The notes under the pieces were generated by a model, which was given only the letters and a program-made list of their open reading frames with translations, was not told the origin of the DNA and made no database searches. A program made the position numbers and the translations under genes. Below, in pieces: positions 51,671 to 60,283 of a stretch of DNA of 64,000 nt. This stretch comes from Thauera sp. UBA6194. GTDB lineage: Bacteria; Pseudomonadota; Gammaproteobacteria; Burkholderiales; Rhodocyclaceae. Each line of letters begins with the position of its first letter. The stretch's first letter is position 1. The stretch spans positions 1 to 64,000 of the forward strand of contig DITC01000071.1 of the NCBI GenBank assembly GCA_002422685.1, in the 5' to 3' direction.

Positions 51671-52477
51671 TCAGCGCAGGCCGAGCACGTCCTGCATGTC
51701 GAACACACCCCGCTCGCAGCCCGCCAGGAACCGCGCAGCGCGCATCGAGCCGAGCGCATAAGGCATGCGGCTGCCGGACTTGTGGGTGATCTCAATGCGC
51801 TCGCCGATGCCGGCGAAGAGCACCGTGTGGTCGCCGACGACGTCACCACCACGGATCGTGGAGAAACCGATCGTCGCCGCATCGCGCTCACCCGTATAGC
51901 CTTCGCGGCCGTACACGGCGCAGCTTGCAAGATCGCGGCCGAGCTCACGCGCCACCACCTCACCCATGCGCAGCGCGGTGCCCGAGGGCGCGTCGACCTT
52001 GAAGCGGTGATGCGCCTCGATCACCTCCACGTCGTAGCCTTCGGACAGGATGCGCGCCGCCACTTCGAGCAGCTTGAACACCGCGTTGACGCCGACCGCC
52101 ATGTTGGGCGCGAACACCACCGGAATATCGTCCCCGGCGGCGGCAATCGCAGCCTTGCCGGTCGCATCGAAGCCGGTGGTGCCGATGACCATGGCCTTGC
52201 CCAGGCGGCGCGCCATGGCAAGGTGCGCCAGCGTGCCCTCGGGACGGGTGAAGTCGATCACGCAATCGGCGGCGGCGATGGCCGCCTCGGCATCGTCGCC
52301 GATCATGACGCCGGTCACCACGCCGGCCATCTCGCCCGCGTCACGCCCGATGAAAGGCGTGGCGGGACGATCGAAGGCCGCCGCGAGTACCACGCCCTCT
52401 TCCTGCAGCGCGGCCTCGATCAGCATTCGCCCCATGCGACCGGACGCGCCGGCAATTGCGACTCGGATGTCGGACAT
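51671..52477 (-). CDS. dapB: 4-hydroxy-tetrahydrodipicolinate reductase
   Basis: This 268-residue enzyme uses NAD(P)H in the diaminopimelate/lysine pathway. The nucleotide-binding motif is VAIAGASGRMGRMLIEA. The substrate-binding and catalytic region EAHHRFKVDAPSGTALRMGE contains the His-His and Lys of the active site. The ATG at 52477 is chosen as the family start with AGGA upstream. bamE ends 80 bases upstream. In many relatives carA follows directly; here the hybrid kinase gene intervenes. Confidence 0.97.
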   Translation of the reverse strand: MSDIRVAIAGASGRMGRMLIEAALQEEGVVLAAAFDRPATPFIGRDAGEMAGVVTGVMIGDDAEAAIAAADCVIDFTRPEGTLAHLAMARRLGKAMVIGTTGFDATGKAAIAAAGDDIPVVFAPNMAVGVNAVFKLLEVAARILSEGYDVEVIEAHHRFKVDAPSGTALRMGEVVARELGRDLASCAVYGREGYTGERDAATIGFSTIRGGDVVGDHTVLFAGIGERIEITHKSGSRMPYALGSMRAARFLAGCERGVFDMQDVLGLR

Positions 52478-52557
52478 TTCGATGAATTCCTGCACGGCAT
52501 GGCGTGCCCGAAGAGCACGCACTCGATGAAAATTCAGAGCCTGAGGCGCGAATGCGC

Positions 52558-52974
52558 TCAGCGTTCCTGAGCGGGGGGCAGTTCGACGACACGGCTGCGC
52601 GGGCCTGCGGACTCGGTGGCCGCATCGCCGCCCGCGCCGCTTGCTTCGACGTCACCCTCCAGGCGGTCGAGCACGTCGCCATCGAAAAAGAGCGAGATCA
52701 CGCGCTGCTGCGCATCTTCGTGCCCCGGGCGGTAGCGATAGACGTAGTCCCAGCGGTCTTCGCGGAACATGCCCACCACCAGCGGCGTGCCGAGCACATA
52801 GCGCACCTGATCGCGCGTCATGCCGCGGCGAAGCTGGGAGACCATTTCCTGGTCGACATAATTACCCTGACGAACGTCGATACGATAAGGACTGACGACC
52901 CCGACGAGGGAGTCGAACGAGCAGCCTGCGAGCAGGCTGGTGGCGACGAGCGCCGCGGCGAAATGGGAACGCAT
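52558..52974 (-). CDS. bamE: Outer membrane assembly lipoprotein BamE (OmlA/SmpA)
   Basis: This 138-residue lipoprotein belongs to the Bam complex that folds outer-membrane proteins. A short signal peptide ends in the lipobox LLAGC, so the mature protein starts at Cys20 and is lipid-anchored. The BamE fold motifs are present: RIDVRQGNYVDQEMVSQL, then RGMTRDQVRYVLGTPL and RWDYVYRY. A variable, Ala/Gly/Pro-rich C-terminal tail follows. The start at 52974 gives a proper signal peptide; the longer opening does not. It is divergent from fur. Confidence 0.95.
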   Translation of the reverse strand: MRSHFAAALVATSLLAGCSFDSLVGVVSPYRIDVRQGNYVDQEMVSQLRRGMTRDQVRYVLGTPLVVGMFREDRWDYVYRYRPGHEDAQQRVISLFFDGDVLDRLEGDVEASGAGGDAATESAGPRSRVVELPPAQER

Positions 52975-53174
52975 GTAGGGTTTCGGACCTGGGCGCGACG
53001 GAGTCGCTGTTCTCAGAAAGGGGTAAAAAATATAACATAGGCGCGTTCGTAAGGCGCTGCCGCGCCCGCGCGTTCGGCATTCCACGCAGCGGAGGCGTCC
53101 GTTCATGTCGCGGATACATCCGTGCATGGGGCATGCGTCGGCACTGCGCGCCCTCTCCTTTCGTCCAGGCACTC

Positions 53175-53612
53175 ATGTCAGACAACTCCAAGAACCTGAA
53201 AAGCATCGGCCTCAAGGCGACCTATCCGCGCCTGAAGATTCTCGACCTCTTTCAGAACTCTGATCAGCGTCACCTGACCGCCGAGGACGTTTATCGCGCA
53301 CTCATGAACGAGGGCATGGACATCGGCCTGGCGACCGTCTATCGCGTGCTCACCCAGTTCGAACAGGCGGGCCTGCTCGAGCGCCACTACTTCGAGTCGG
53401 GCAAGGCCGTGTTCGAGCTCAACGAGGGCGGACATCACGACCACCTCGTGTGCATGCAGTGCGGCAAGGTCGAAGAATTCTTCGATGCCGAGATCGAACG
53501 CCGGCAAAACAAGATCGCCGAAGAGCGCGGCTTTACCATTCGTGATCACGCGCTTTACATCTACGCCGACTGCACGCGCGAAAACTGCCCGAACCGCGAG
53601 CGCGAGGACTGA
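53175..53612 (+). CDS. fur: Ferric uptake regulator Fur
   Basis: This 145-residue iron-dependent repressor has an N-terminal winged helix (LKATYPRLKILDLF; recognition helix IGLATVYRVLTQFEQAG). The C-terminal dimerisation domain has metal sites in GHHDHLVCMQCGKVEEF and a C-terminal Cys pair (DCTRENC). The His-rich segment HHDH is typical of Fur rather than Zur or PerR. The ATG at 53175 is the family start; the opening at 53133 adds 14 residues without support. It is divergent from bamE. I did not find a convincing Fur box in the 200-base region between them. Confidence 0.97.
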   Translation: MSDNSKNLKSIGLKATYPRLKILDLFQNSDQRHLTAEDVYRALMNEGMDIGLATVYRVLTQFEQAGLLERHYFESGKAVFELNEGGHHDHLVCMQCGKVEEFFDAEIERRQNKIAEERGFTIRDHALYIYADCTRENCPNRERED

Positions 53613-53748
53613 GACGCGCACGGCCCGAGACACGGGGGCCCGCTCGCCGGCGCGTGCCGCAGCGGCGCGCGAGCTGTTGCGCAAAATCAAGTCGGCGAGC
53701 GATCTCCTTCCGGCCGGCGTTCGCACCCGGTTGCGACCGCCCCCGGGT

Positions 53749-55434
53749 TCAAGCCTTGCCGGCCGGTGACTTGCCGAACAGCGGCTTGCCCAGCATCTCC
53801 GCGGCGTGGTCGCGCGTGGTTGCGGTGATATTGACCCCGCCCAGCATGCGCGCGATCTCCTCGATGCGCGCGTCGTCGGCGAGTGGCGTGACCTCGCTCA
53901 GCGTCTGCCCGTCCTGCTCGTGCTTTGCGATCCGCCACTGCCAGTCCGCGCATGCGGCGACCTGCGGCAGGTGGGTCACGCACAGCACCTGCCGTGCCTC
54001 GCCCAGCCGGCCGAGCAGCTTGCCGACGATCTCGGCCACACGGCCGCCGATGCCGACATCCACCTCATCGAAGATCAGCGTCGGCACCGCGGTGTCACGG
54101 CTGGTCATGACCTGAATGGCGAGGCCGATACGCGACAGCTCGCCCCCTGACGCGACCTTCGCCAGACTGCGCAGGGCCTGCCCGGGGTTGGCCGCGACAC
54201 GAAACTCCACGCTCTCGAGCCCCGTGGCAGCAGGTGCGCAGGGTTCCAGGGCAATCTCGAAGCGCCCCCCTACCATCGCCAGGTCCTGCATGGCCGCGCT
54301 GATCTCGTCCGACAACCGCCGCGCCACGGGTGCGCGTACACCCGACAGCTCGCGCGCAGCTGCCATGAATGCATCCTCCGCCTCGCGCGCCGCGGCCGCG
54401 AGGCGGACCGGGTCGGCACTCGCCTCCAGGGTTTCGAGCCGCGTTCGCCACTGCAGCGCGAGCTCGGGGAGCGCGTCCGGGTTGACACGGTGCTTGCGCG
54501 CCATGTCCATCACCGCCGCGATGCGGCGCTCGACTTCGTCCAGTCGCGCGGGGTCGAGCTCGAGCCGGTCGCGGTAGCGCCGCAGGGCGTGCAGTGCCTC
54601 GTCGGCCTGGATGGCAGCTGCACCAAGCAGCTCGCGCACATCGACCAGGCCGGGGTCGTAGTCGCACAGCGCGCTGATGCGCGCATCCAGATGGCGCAGT
54701 TGCGCGCACACCGCGGCGTCCCCCTCGCCCAGCGCAGCGAGCGTCTCTTCGGCGCCTTCCATGAGGCTGGCGGCGTGAGCAAGCCGCCCATGCTCGGCTT
54801 CCAGCGCAGCCCACTCCTGCGCGTCGAAACCAAGCTCCTCGAGCTCACCGAGCTGCCAGCCGAGCAGTTCGCGTTCGCGCGCCGAGTTCGCGGAGTCGGC
54901 CTCCGCCTCGTGCTTGAGCCGCAGCAGGCGCTGCCACTCGCGATGCCTTGCCGCCACGGTGGCGGCGAGCTCGGTCGCGCCGGCCTGCGCATCGAGCAGC
55001 GCGCGCTGCGCATCGGCCCGCAACAAGGCGTGGTGCGCATGCTGGCCGTGGATGTCGGCGAGCCACTCGCCGGCCGCACGCAGTTGCGCGAGGGTGACCG
55101 CGCTACCGTTGATCCAGGCCCTGCTCCGACCGCCGGCATCGATGGTGCGGCGCAGGATCACGCCGCCGTCCTCGCCGCCGAGCGCCTGCTCGGCCAGCAA
55201 GGCCGGCAGCCCGCCCTCGACCGGCAGGTCGAATTCGGCCGCAACCTCGGCGCGCTCATGCCCCTGCCGCACCATGGCGGCCTCGCCACGACCACCGAGC
55301 GCGAGCCCGAGCGCGTCGAGCAGGATGGATTTGCCTGCGCCGGTCTCGCCGGTCAGGGCGCCGAAACCGGGCCCGAACTCCAGCTCGAGTCGATCGACGA
55401 TGACGAAATCACGGATGGTGAGACTGCGCAGCAT
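53749..55434 (-). CDS. recN: DNA repair protein RecN
   Basis: This 561-residue SMC-like ATPase takes part in double-strand break repair. The N-terminal Walker A is GALTGETGAGKSILLDAL. Two long Ala/Glu/Arg-rich coiled-coil regions (about 160-380) flank a short hinge. The C-terminal half has the signature LSRIGLAIQV and Walker B TLIFDEVDVGIGG. The length is normal. It follows nadK on the same strand by 123 bases; no SOS box is evident in that gap. Confidence 0.96.
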   Translation of the reverse strand: MLRSLTIRDFVIVDRLELEFGPGFGALTGETGAGKSILLDALGLALGGRGEAAMVRQGHERAEVAAEFDLPVEGGLPALLAEQALGGEDGGVILRRTIDAGGRSRAWINGSAVTLAQLRAAGEWLADIHGQHAHHALLRADAQRALLDAQAGATELAATVAARHREWQRLLRLKHEAEADSANSARERELLGWQLGELEELGFDAQEWAALEAEHGRLAHAASLMEGAEETLAALGEGDAAVCAQLRHLDARISALCDYDPGLVDVRELLGAAAIQADEALHALRRYRDRLELDPARLDEVERRIAAVMDMARKHRVNPDALPELALQWRTRLETLEASADPVRLAAAAREAEDAFMAAARELSGVRAPVARRLSDEISAAMQDLAMVGGRFEIALEPCAPAATGLESVEFRVAANPGQALRSLAKVASGGELSRIGLAIQVMTSRDTAVPTLIFDEVDVGIGGRVAEIVGKLLGRLGEARQVLCVTHLPQVAACADWQWRIAKHEQDGQTLSEVTPLADDARIEEIARMLGGVNITATTRDHAAEMLGKPLFGKSPAGKA

Positions 55435-55557
55435 CTGGGCAAACCTGGATCGGAAGAAAAAGCGCGAAAAAACGGGAAGCGAGCAAACATGCGGCGCCGA
55501 GGGCGCATGGGGAGCGCAACGCGCGGCCCGGCCGCCCGTGCGCGCCGCTGAGCATGC

Positions 55558-56439
55558 TCAGTTGCGCGGCGCGGCGCTCCAGTGCAGCTTGCCGCGCAGC
55601 ATGTTGAAGTAGCTGTAGCCCTTCGGGTGGAGCAGACGCAGGGTATGTGCCGAGCGTTTCAGCCGCACGCAGTCGCCGGCGCGCAGGTCGAAACGCGTCT
55701 GGCCGTCGAAGTGCACGCGCGCATCCTGCAGCGGCAACATCACGATATCGATGCGGCAGCTGTCCGGGAGCGTGATCGGCCGTGCGGTGAGCGCATGCGG
55801 GCACAGCGGCACCAGCGCGATGCCGCCCACGCTCGGGTGCAGGATCGGGCCGTTCGCCGAGAGCGCATACGCGGTCGAGCCGGTGGGCGTGGATACGATC
55901 ATTCCGTCCGAGCGCTGGGTATAGACGAATTCGCCGTCGATGGAGAGATCGAACTCGATCATGCGCCCGAGGTCGCCCTTGTTAACCACCACATCGTTGA
56001 GCGCGAGGGTTTGAAACACGCGCTCGCCCCCGCGCAGCACTTCGGCGTCGAGCATGAAGCGGTGCTCTTCGGTGTAATCGCCGTCGAGGATCTCGCCGAG
56101 GCGTTCGCTCGCGTGGCTGCGCGAGATGTCGGTGAGGAAGCCCAGTCGGCCGAGGTTCACGCCCACCAGCGGCACGCCGTGATCGACCAGGCGGCGGGCC
56201 GAATGCAGCATGCTCCCGTCGCCGCCGATGACCACGCCCAGATCGGCGCTCACGCCGATGTACTCGTAGCTCGCGACCGGAAAATCATGCACCCCGCCGA
56301 TTGAACTCGCCGTGCCCTGCTCGATCAACACCGACAGGCCGCGCTCTCGCAGATAGCGCGCGATCGACATCACCGACTCGGCCACGTCCGGGCTCTGGTA
56401 TTTGCCGATCAGCGCAACGGTATGGAATTTCGTGCTCAT
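55558..56439 (-). CDS. nadK: NAD kinase
   Basis: This 293-residue enzyme phosphorylates NAD+ to NADP+. The ATP/NAD-binding GGDGSMLHSAR and the second conserved region (NDVVVNKGDLGRMIEFD, SDGMIVSTPTGSTAYALSA) are complete. The protein has the standard length. It is divergent from hrcA across 135 bases and upstream of recN, a conserved proteobacterial neighbourhood. Confidence 0.97.
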   Translation of the reverse strand: MSTKFHTVALIGKYQSPDVAESVMSIARYLRERGLSVLIEQGTASSIGGVHDFPVASYEYIGVSADLGVVIGGDGSMLHSARRLVDHGVPLVGVNLGRLGFLTDISRSHASERLGEILDGDYTEEHRFMLDAEVLRGGERVFQTLALNDVVVNKGDLGRMIEFDLSIDGEFVYTQRSDGMIVSTPTGSTAYALSANGPILHPSVGGIALVPLCPHALTARPITLPDSCRIDIVMLPLQDARVHFDGQTRFDLRAGDCVRLKRSAHTLRLLHPKGYSYFNMLRGKLHWSAAPRN

Positions 56440-56574
56440 GGGCGAGAATTAAACCACAATCGCCCAGCCCGCACGCATGCGCGCGCATGATGGCCGCGGC
56501 CCTGGACGAGCGCCGCAGCGCGCTGGTCCGGGAGAGCACGCTTACGTAGAATCCGGGCTATATTCTCGTCTGCC

Positions 56575-57603
56575 ATGAAATCGCTCGACACCCGCTCCCA
56601 GATCCTGCTCAAGACCCTGATCGAACGTCACATCGCCGACGGGCAACCGGTGGGTTCGCGCGCCCTCTCGCGCTATTCCGGACTCGAGCTTTCGCCGGCC
56701 ACCGTGCGCAACGTCATGAGCGACCTCGAGGAAATGGGCTTCATCGCGAGCCCGCACACCTCGTCCGGACGCATCCCCACCGCGCGCGGCTACCGCTTCT
56801 TCGTCGACTCCCTGCTCACCGTGCAACCGCTCGAGGGCGAACGTGTGCGGGCGCTCAAGGGGCAGCTCACGCCCGACCAGCCACAACGCCTGATCAACTC
56901 GACATCACACCTGCTGTCCGATCTCACGCGTTTCGCCGGGGTGGTGATCTCGCCGCGACGGGAGGCCGCACGCATCCGGCAGTTCGAGTTCATCAGCCTG
57001 GCCGAGCACCGCATCCTGCTCATCATCGTCACCTCCGCGGGCGACGTTCAGAACAGGCTCCTGCTCACCCGACGCAGCTATACCGCCGCCGAGCTCAGTG
57101 CCGCGACCACCTATCTCAACGAACACTACGCAGGCAAGTCGCTCGCCGACATCCGTGTGCGCCTGGCCGAAGAGTTGCACCAGCTGCGCAGCGACATGAC
57201 CGAGCTGATGAGCGCGACCGTCGATGCCGGCACCCAGACCGCCGAGGACAAGGCCTCGGGCTATGTGATCTCCGGCGAGACCAATCTGCTCGACATCGAG
57301 GACCTGTCCTCGAACGTCTCCCGCCTGCGCGAACTCTTCAAGCTGTTCGAGCAGCGAACCGGGCTGATTCAGCTGCTCGAGCTGTCGAACAAGGCCGAAG
57401 GCGTGCAGATCTTCATCGGTGGCGAATCCGGCCTGGAGCCGCTGGACGGCTGCAGCGTGATCACCGCCCCGTACGAGGTGGACGGGCAGGTCGTCGGCTC
57501 GCTGGGGGTGATCGGACCGACGCGGATGGCGTACGACCGCGTCATCCCCATCGTGGACATCACCGCACGCCTGCTCTCGAGCGCCCTCTCGGCACGCAAT
57601 TGA
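56575..57603 (+). CDS. hrcA: Heat-inducible transcription repressor HrcA
   Basis: This 342-residue repressor binds CIRCE elements upstream of groESL and dnaK operons and is kept active by GroEL. The N-terminal winged helix contains QPVGSRALSRYSGLELSPATVRNVMSDLE-type sequence, and the rest matches the dimerisation and inserted domains. Full length. I see no CIRCE inverted repeat upstream, so it does not appear to be self-regulated through that site here. The ATG at 56575 has a poor ribosome binding site. hemH follows after 51 bases. Confidence 0.96.
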   Translation: MKSLDTRSQILLKTLIERHIADGQPVGSRALSRYSGLELSPATVRNVMSDLEEMGFIASPHTSSGRIPTARGYRFFVDSLLTVQPLEGERVRALKGQLTPDQPQRLINSTSHLLSDLTRFAGVVISPRREAARIRQFEFISLAEHRILLIIVTSAGDVQNRLLLTRRSYTAAELSAATTYLNEHYAGKSLADIRVRLAEELHQLRSDMTELMSATVDAGTQTAEDKASGYVISGETNLLDIEDLSSNVSRLRELFKLFEQRTGLIQLLELSNKAEGVQIFIGGESGLEPLDGCSVITAPYEVDGQVVGSLGVIGPTRMAYDRVIPIVDITARLLSSALSARN

Positions 57604-57654
57604 CCCTGACGGCGCGGCTCGATTGCCGCCCGATACGCAAAACCAAGGAACACG

Positions 57655-58752
57655 ATGCCCCGCTACTGGAAAGAACCCGAATTTCGCCACGACAGCGCCA
57701 GCCGCACCGGGGTGCTGCTCGTCAATCTCGGCAGCCCCGAAGCCCCTACGACCGAAGCGCTGCGCCCTTATCTCAAGCAGTTCCTGTCCGACCCGCGCGT
57801 GGTCGAGATTCCGCGCCCGATCTGGTGGCTGATCCTCAACGGCATCATCCTCAACACCCGCCCCAAGGCCTCGGCCGCAAAATACGCCAGCATCTGGATG
57901 GACGAAGGCTCGCCGCTCAAGGTGCACACCGAGCGCCAGACCAAGCTGCTGGCCGGCCACCTGGCCAAAGCCGGCCATGACGAGCTCGATGTCGCCTACG
58001 CCATGCGCTACGGCAAGCCCTCGATCGAGGACACGCTCAACGCGATGCGCGCGCGCGGCTGCACCCGCATCCTCGTCGTGCCGCTCTATCCACAGTATTC
58101 GGCCAGCACCAGCGCCACCGTGATCGATGAGGTCAATCGCTGCATGGCGCACTGGCGCAACCAGCCCGAGCTGCGCTGCGTACGCAATTTTCACGACCAC
58201 CCCGGCTACATCGGCGCGCTCGTGCGCAGCGTGCGCGAGCACTGGGCGGCGCACGGCGAACCCGATCGCCTGCTGCTCAGCTTTCACGGCATCCCGCGGC
58301 GCTCGCTCGACCAGGGCGACCCTTACCACTGCGAATGCCACAAGACCGGTCGCCTGGTGGCCGAAGGCCTGGGGGTCGCGCCCGGAAAGGTCATGGTCAC
58401 CTTCCAGTCCCGCTTCGGAAAAGCCGAGTGGCTGCAGCCCTACACGCAGCCCACGCTCGAATCACTGGCTGCGCAGGGCGTCGGCCGGGTGGATGTGATG
58501 TGCCCCGGGTTCGTATCCGACTGTCTCGAAACGCTTGAAGAAATCGGCATGGAGTGTAAGGAAGCGTTCCTCGAGAAAGGCGGCAAGACCTTCCACTACA
58601 TTCCTTGCCTCAACGAACGCCACGAGTGGATCGACGCGCTCGCCGAGCTCACCCGCACGCAGCTCGGCAACTGGCTCGACATCGCGGCGCCCGACGAGGC
58701 CTCACGCAAGGCCTGCCTCGAGCGCGCCCTCAAGCTGGGCGCAAGTCGGTAG
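57655..58752 (+). CDS. hemH: Ferrochelatase
   Basis: This 365-residue enzyme inserts Fe2+ into protoporphyrin IX, the last step of heme synthesis. The N-terminal LLVNLGSPEAPTTEALRPYL, the catalytic histidine region (LLSFHGIPRRSLDQGDPY) and the C-terminal CPGFVSDCLETLEEI with the conserved Glu are all present. The start at 57655 has AAGGAA upstream. It follows hrcA and is convergent with the kinase gene, with only 13 bases between the stops. Confidence 0.97.
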   Translation: MPRYWKEPEFRHDSASRTGVLLVNLGSPEAPTTEALRPYLKQFLSDPRVVEIPRPIWWLILNGIILNTRPKASAAKYASIWMDEGSPLKVHTERQTKLLAGHLAKAGHDELDVAYAMRYGKPSIEDTLNAMRARGCTRILVVPLYPQYSASTSATVIDEVNRCMAHWRNQPELRCVRNFHDHPGYIGALVRSVREHWAAHGEPDRLLLSFHGIPRRSLDQGDPYHCECHKTGRLVAEGLGVAPGKVMVTFQSRFGKAEWLQPYTQPTLESLAAQGVGRVDVMCPGFVSDCLETLEEIGMECKEAFLEKGGKTFHYIPCLNERHEWIDALAELTRTQLGNWLDIAAPDEASRKACLERALKLGASR

Positions 58753-58765
58753 ACGCGACCGGCGC

Positions 58766-60130
58766 TCAGGAGTCGAGAAGCTGAAGATCGTGATTCATCG
58801 GCAACCCGCGCCGCGCCCTGACGGCGGCCGGGGCGTGCTCGGCCAGCTGCGCCGAGACCGCCCCCAGCCTGCGCACCATCGCGGTAGCGACCTGACGGCG
58901 GAAACGCTCCTGCAGCTCGTCGCTCGCCAGCGCGAGCGCGGCCGGATTGACCTCGAGGTAGCTCAAGCGCTCGAGTGAGACCGCGCTCAGCATGTGCCGG
59001 TGCTCGAGCTGATCCAGCCATGCCTGCACGCCGAACACCTCGCCCGGCCCCAGCTCCATCACCCGCCGTCCCTGAATCGACAGCTCGACGCGGCCCTCGA
59101 GCACGATGCCGAAGCGCTGGTCGCTGTCGCCCTCGCGCATCAGCGCCACCTCTTCATCGACCTCGCGCCACGAACAGGTACGCAGCACCTCCCACAGATC
59201 GACGTCCTCGAACTCGGTGAAGAAGGCCATGCGGCGCAACTGCGAAAAGCGCGCCGCGTCCGGCGGCACGTAATGCTCGTCCAGAACCCGATAGCGCACC
59301 GCGGCCAGATCCTTGGCGAACTCGGCGCCGTTGCGGTAACGCGAGTACAGGTCTTTTTCGAGCGCCTTGCGGATCACCGCGTCCATCTGCTCGGGCACGT
59401 CGGGGTTGAGCTGCGAAACGGAGGGCGGGTCGGCGTTGATGATCTTGTAGACCAGCTGCGCCGGATTGCTCGCCCTGAACGGCAAGCGCCCGGTCAGCAT
59501 GTGAAAGAGCACCACCCCGAGCGAATAGAGGTCGGTCTTCTGGTTGAGCGGGTAGGCCTTGACCTGCTCCGGGCTCATGTAGGCGGGCGAACCCACGCCC
59601 ATGATGAAGGTCGAGTCGGTGTCGAGCTTCTTCTTGATGTTGAGCGCGAGACCGAAGTCGGTGATCTTCACGTTGTCGTGCTCGTCGACCAGGATGTTGG
59701 CCGGCTTGATGTCGCGATGCACGATGCCCTGCCGGTAAGCATGATCGAGCGCCATGCAGCACTTGAAGATGATGCCGATCGTGCGGTGGATGGGCAGCAG
59801 GTTCTGGAACCCGCAATAGCGCTCGAGCGAACCGCCGGCGAAGTACTCCATCACCACGTAGGCCTGCTCGGTGTCGACCGACGCGTCGAAGATGCGGATG
59901 ATGTTCGGATGGTCAAGGCGCTGCGAGACGGCCTGCTCGGCTCTGAGCAGCTTGATGAGCCGTCGGCTCCACTTGGCTTCGTCGCGACCGCGATCACCGA
60001 AGCGCACGTGCTTGAGCGCCACCGGTTCGGGATAATCCGCACATTCGGCAAGATAGACCACGGCCGTCGCGCCGCGCCCGAGTTCGCGGATGATCCTGTA
60101 TTTGCCGATACGCTCCGGAATCGCACTCAT
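58766..60130 (-). CDS. Ser/Thr protein kinase fused to a cyclic-nucleotide-binding-like domain
   Basis: Residues 9-280 form a complete eukaryotic-type (Hanks) kinase: Gly loop GRGATAVVYLAE, Lys40 (VALKHV), catalytic HRDIKPAN (Asp140, Asn145), DFG at 158-160 and the APE-equivalent SPE at 186-188. Residues about 302-400 resemble a cNMP-binding/Crp N-terminal barrel (ALMREGDSDQRFGIVLEGRVEL, then MELGPGEVFG). The Arg-Ser/Thr-Ala that grips the cyclic phosphate is not seen (HMLSAVSL instead), so nucleotide binding is doubtful. There is no transmembrane or PASTA segment, so it is cytosolic. I choose the ATG at 60130 (GGGA upstream); 60160 is an alternative. It is divergent from mtaD. The target is unknown. 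Confidence 0.9.
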   Translation of the reverse strand: MSAIPERIGKYRIIRELGRGATAVVYLAECADYPEPVALKHVRFGDRGRDEAKWSRRLIKLLRAEQAVSQRLDHPNIIRIFDASVDTEQAYVVMEYFAGGSLERYCGFQNLLPIHRTIGIIFKCCMALDHAYRQGIVHRDIKPANILVDEHDNVKITDFGLALNIKKKLDTDSTFIMGVGSPAYMSPEQVKAYPLNQKTDLYSLGVVLFHMLTGRLPFRASNPAQLVYKIINADPPSVSQLNPDVPEQMDAVIRKALEKDLYSRYRNGAEFAKDLAAVRYRVLDEHYVPPDAARFSQLRRMAFFTEFEDVDLWEVLRTCSWREVDEEVALMREGDSDQRFGIVLEGRVELSIQGRRVMELGPGEVFGVQAWLDQLEHRHMLSAVSLERLSYLEVNPAALALASDELQERFRRQVATAMVRRLGAVSAQLAEHAPAAVRARRGLPMNHDLQLLDS

Positions 60131-60283
60131 CTCTTCATCCCGTGGAGTCACCCGCTCCATTGTCGCGAATTCAAAACGCCGTAATTCTTGCACGAAGCCG
60201 CGCCGACAAGGCAATGTAATGCGCCGCCAGGGTCGCTGCCACGCCGACCTCCGCACGTTTCAGTCCCCTCACGGAGCCCCACC

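Noticed and set aside
52975..53174. Fur box between bamE and fur
   Set aside because: An AT-rich patch (around 53025-53040) is promoter-like, but no GATAATGATWATC-type hexamer repeats are present.
56440..56574. CIRCE element upstream of hrcA
   Set aside because: I looked for TTAGCACTC-N9-GAGTGCTAA and found nothing close to it in the nadK-hrcA gap.
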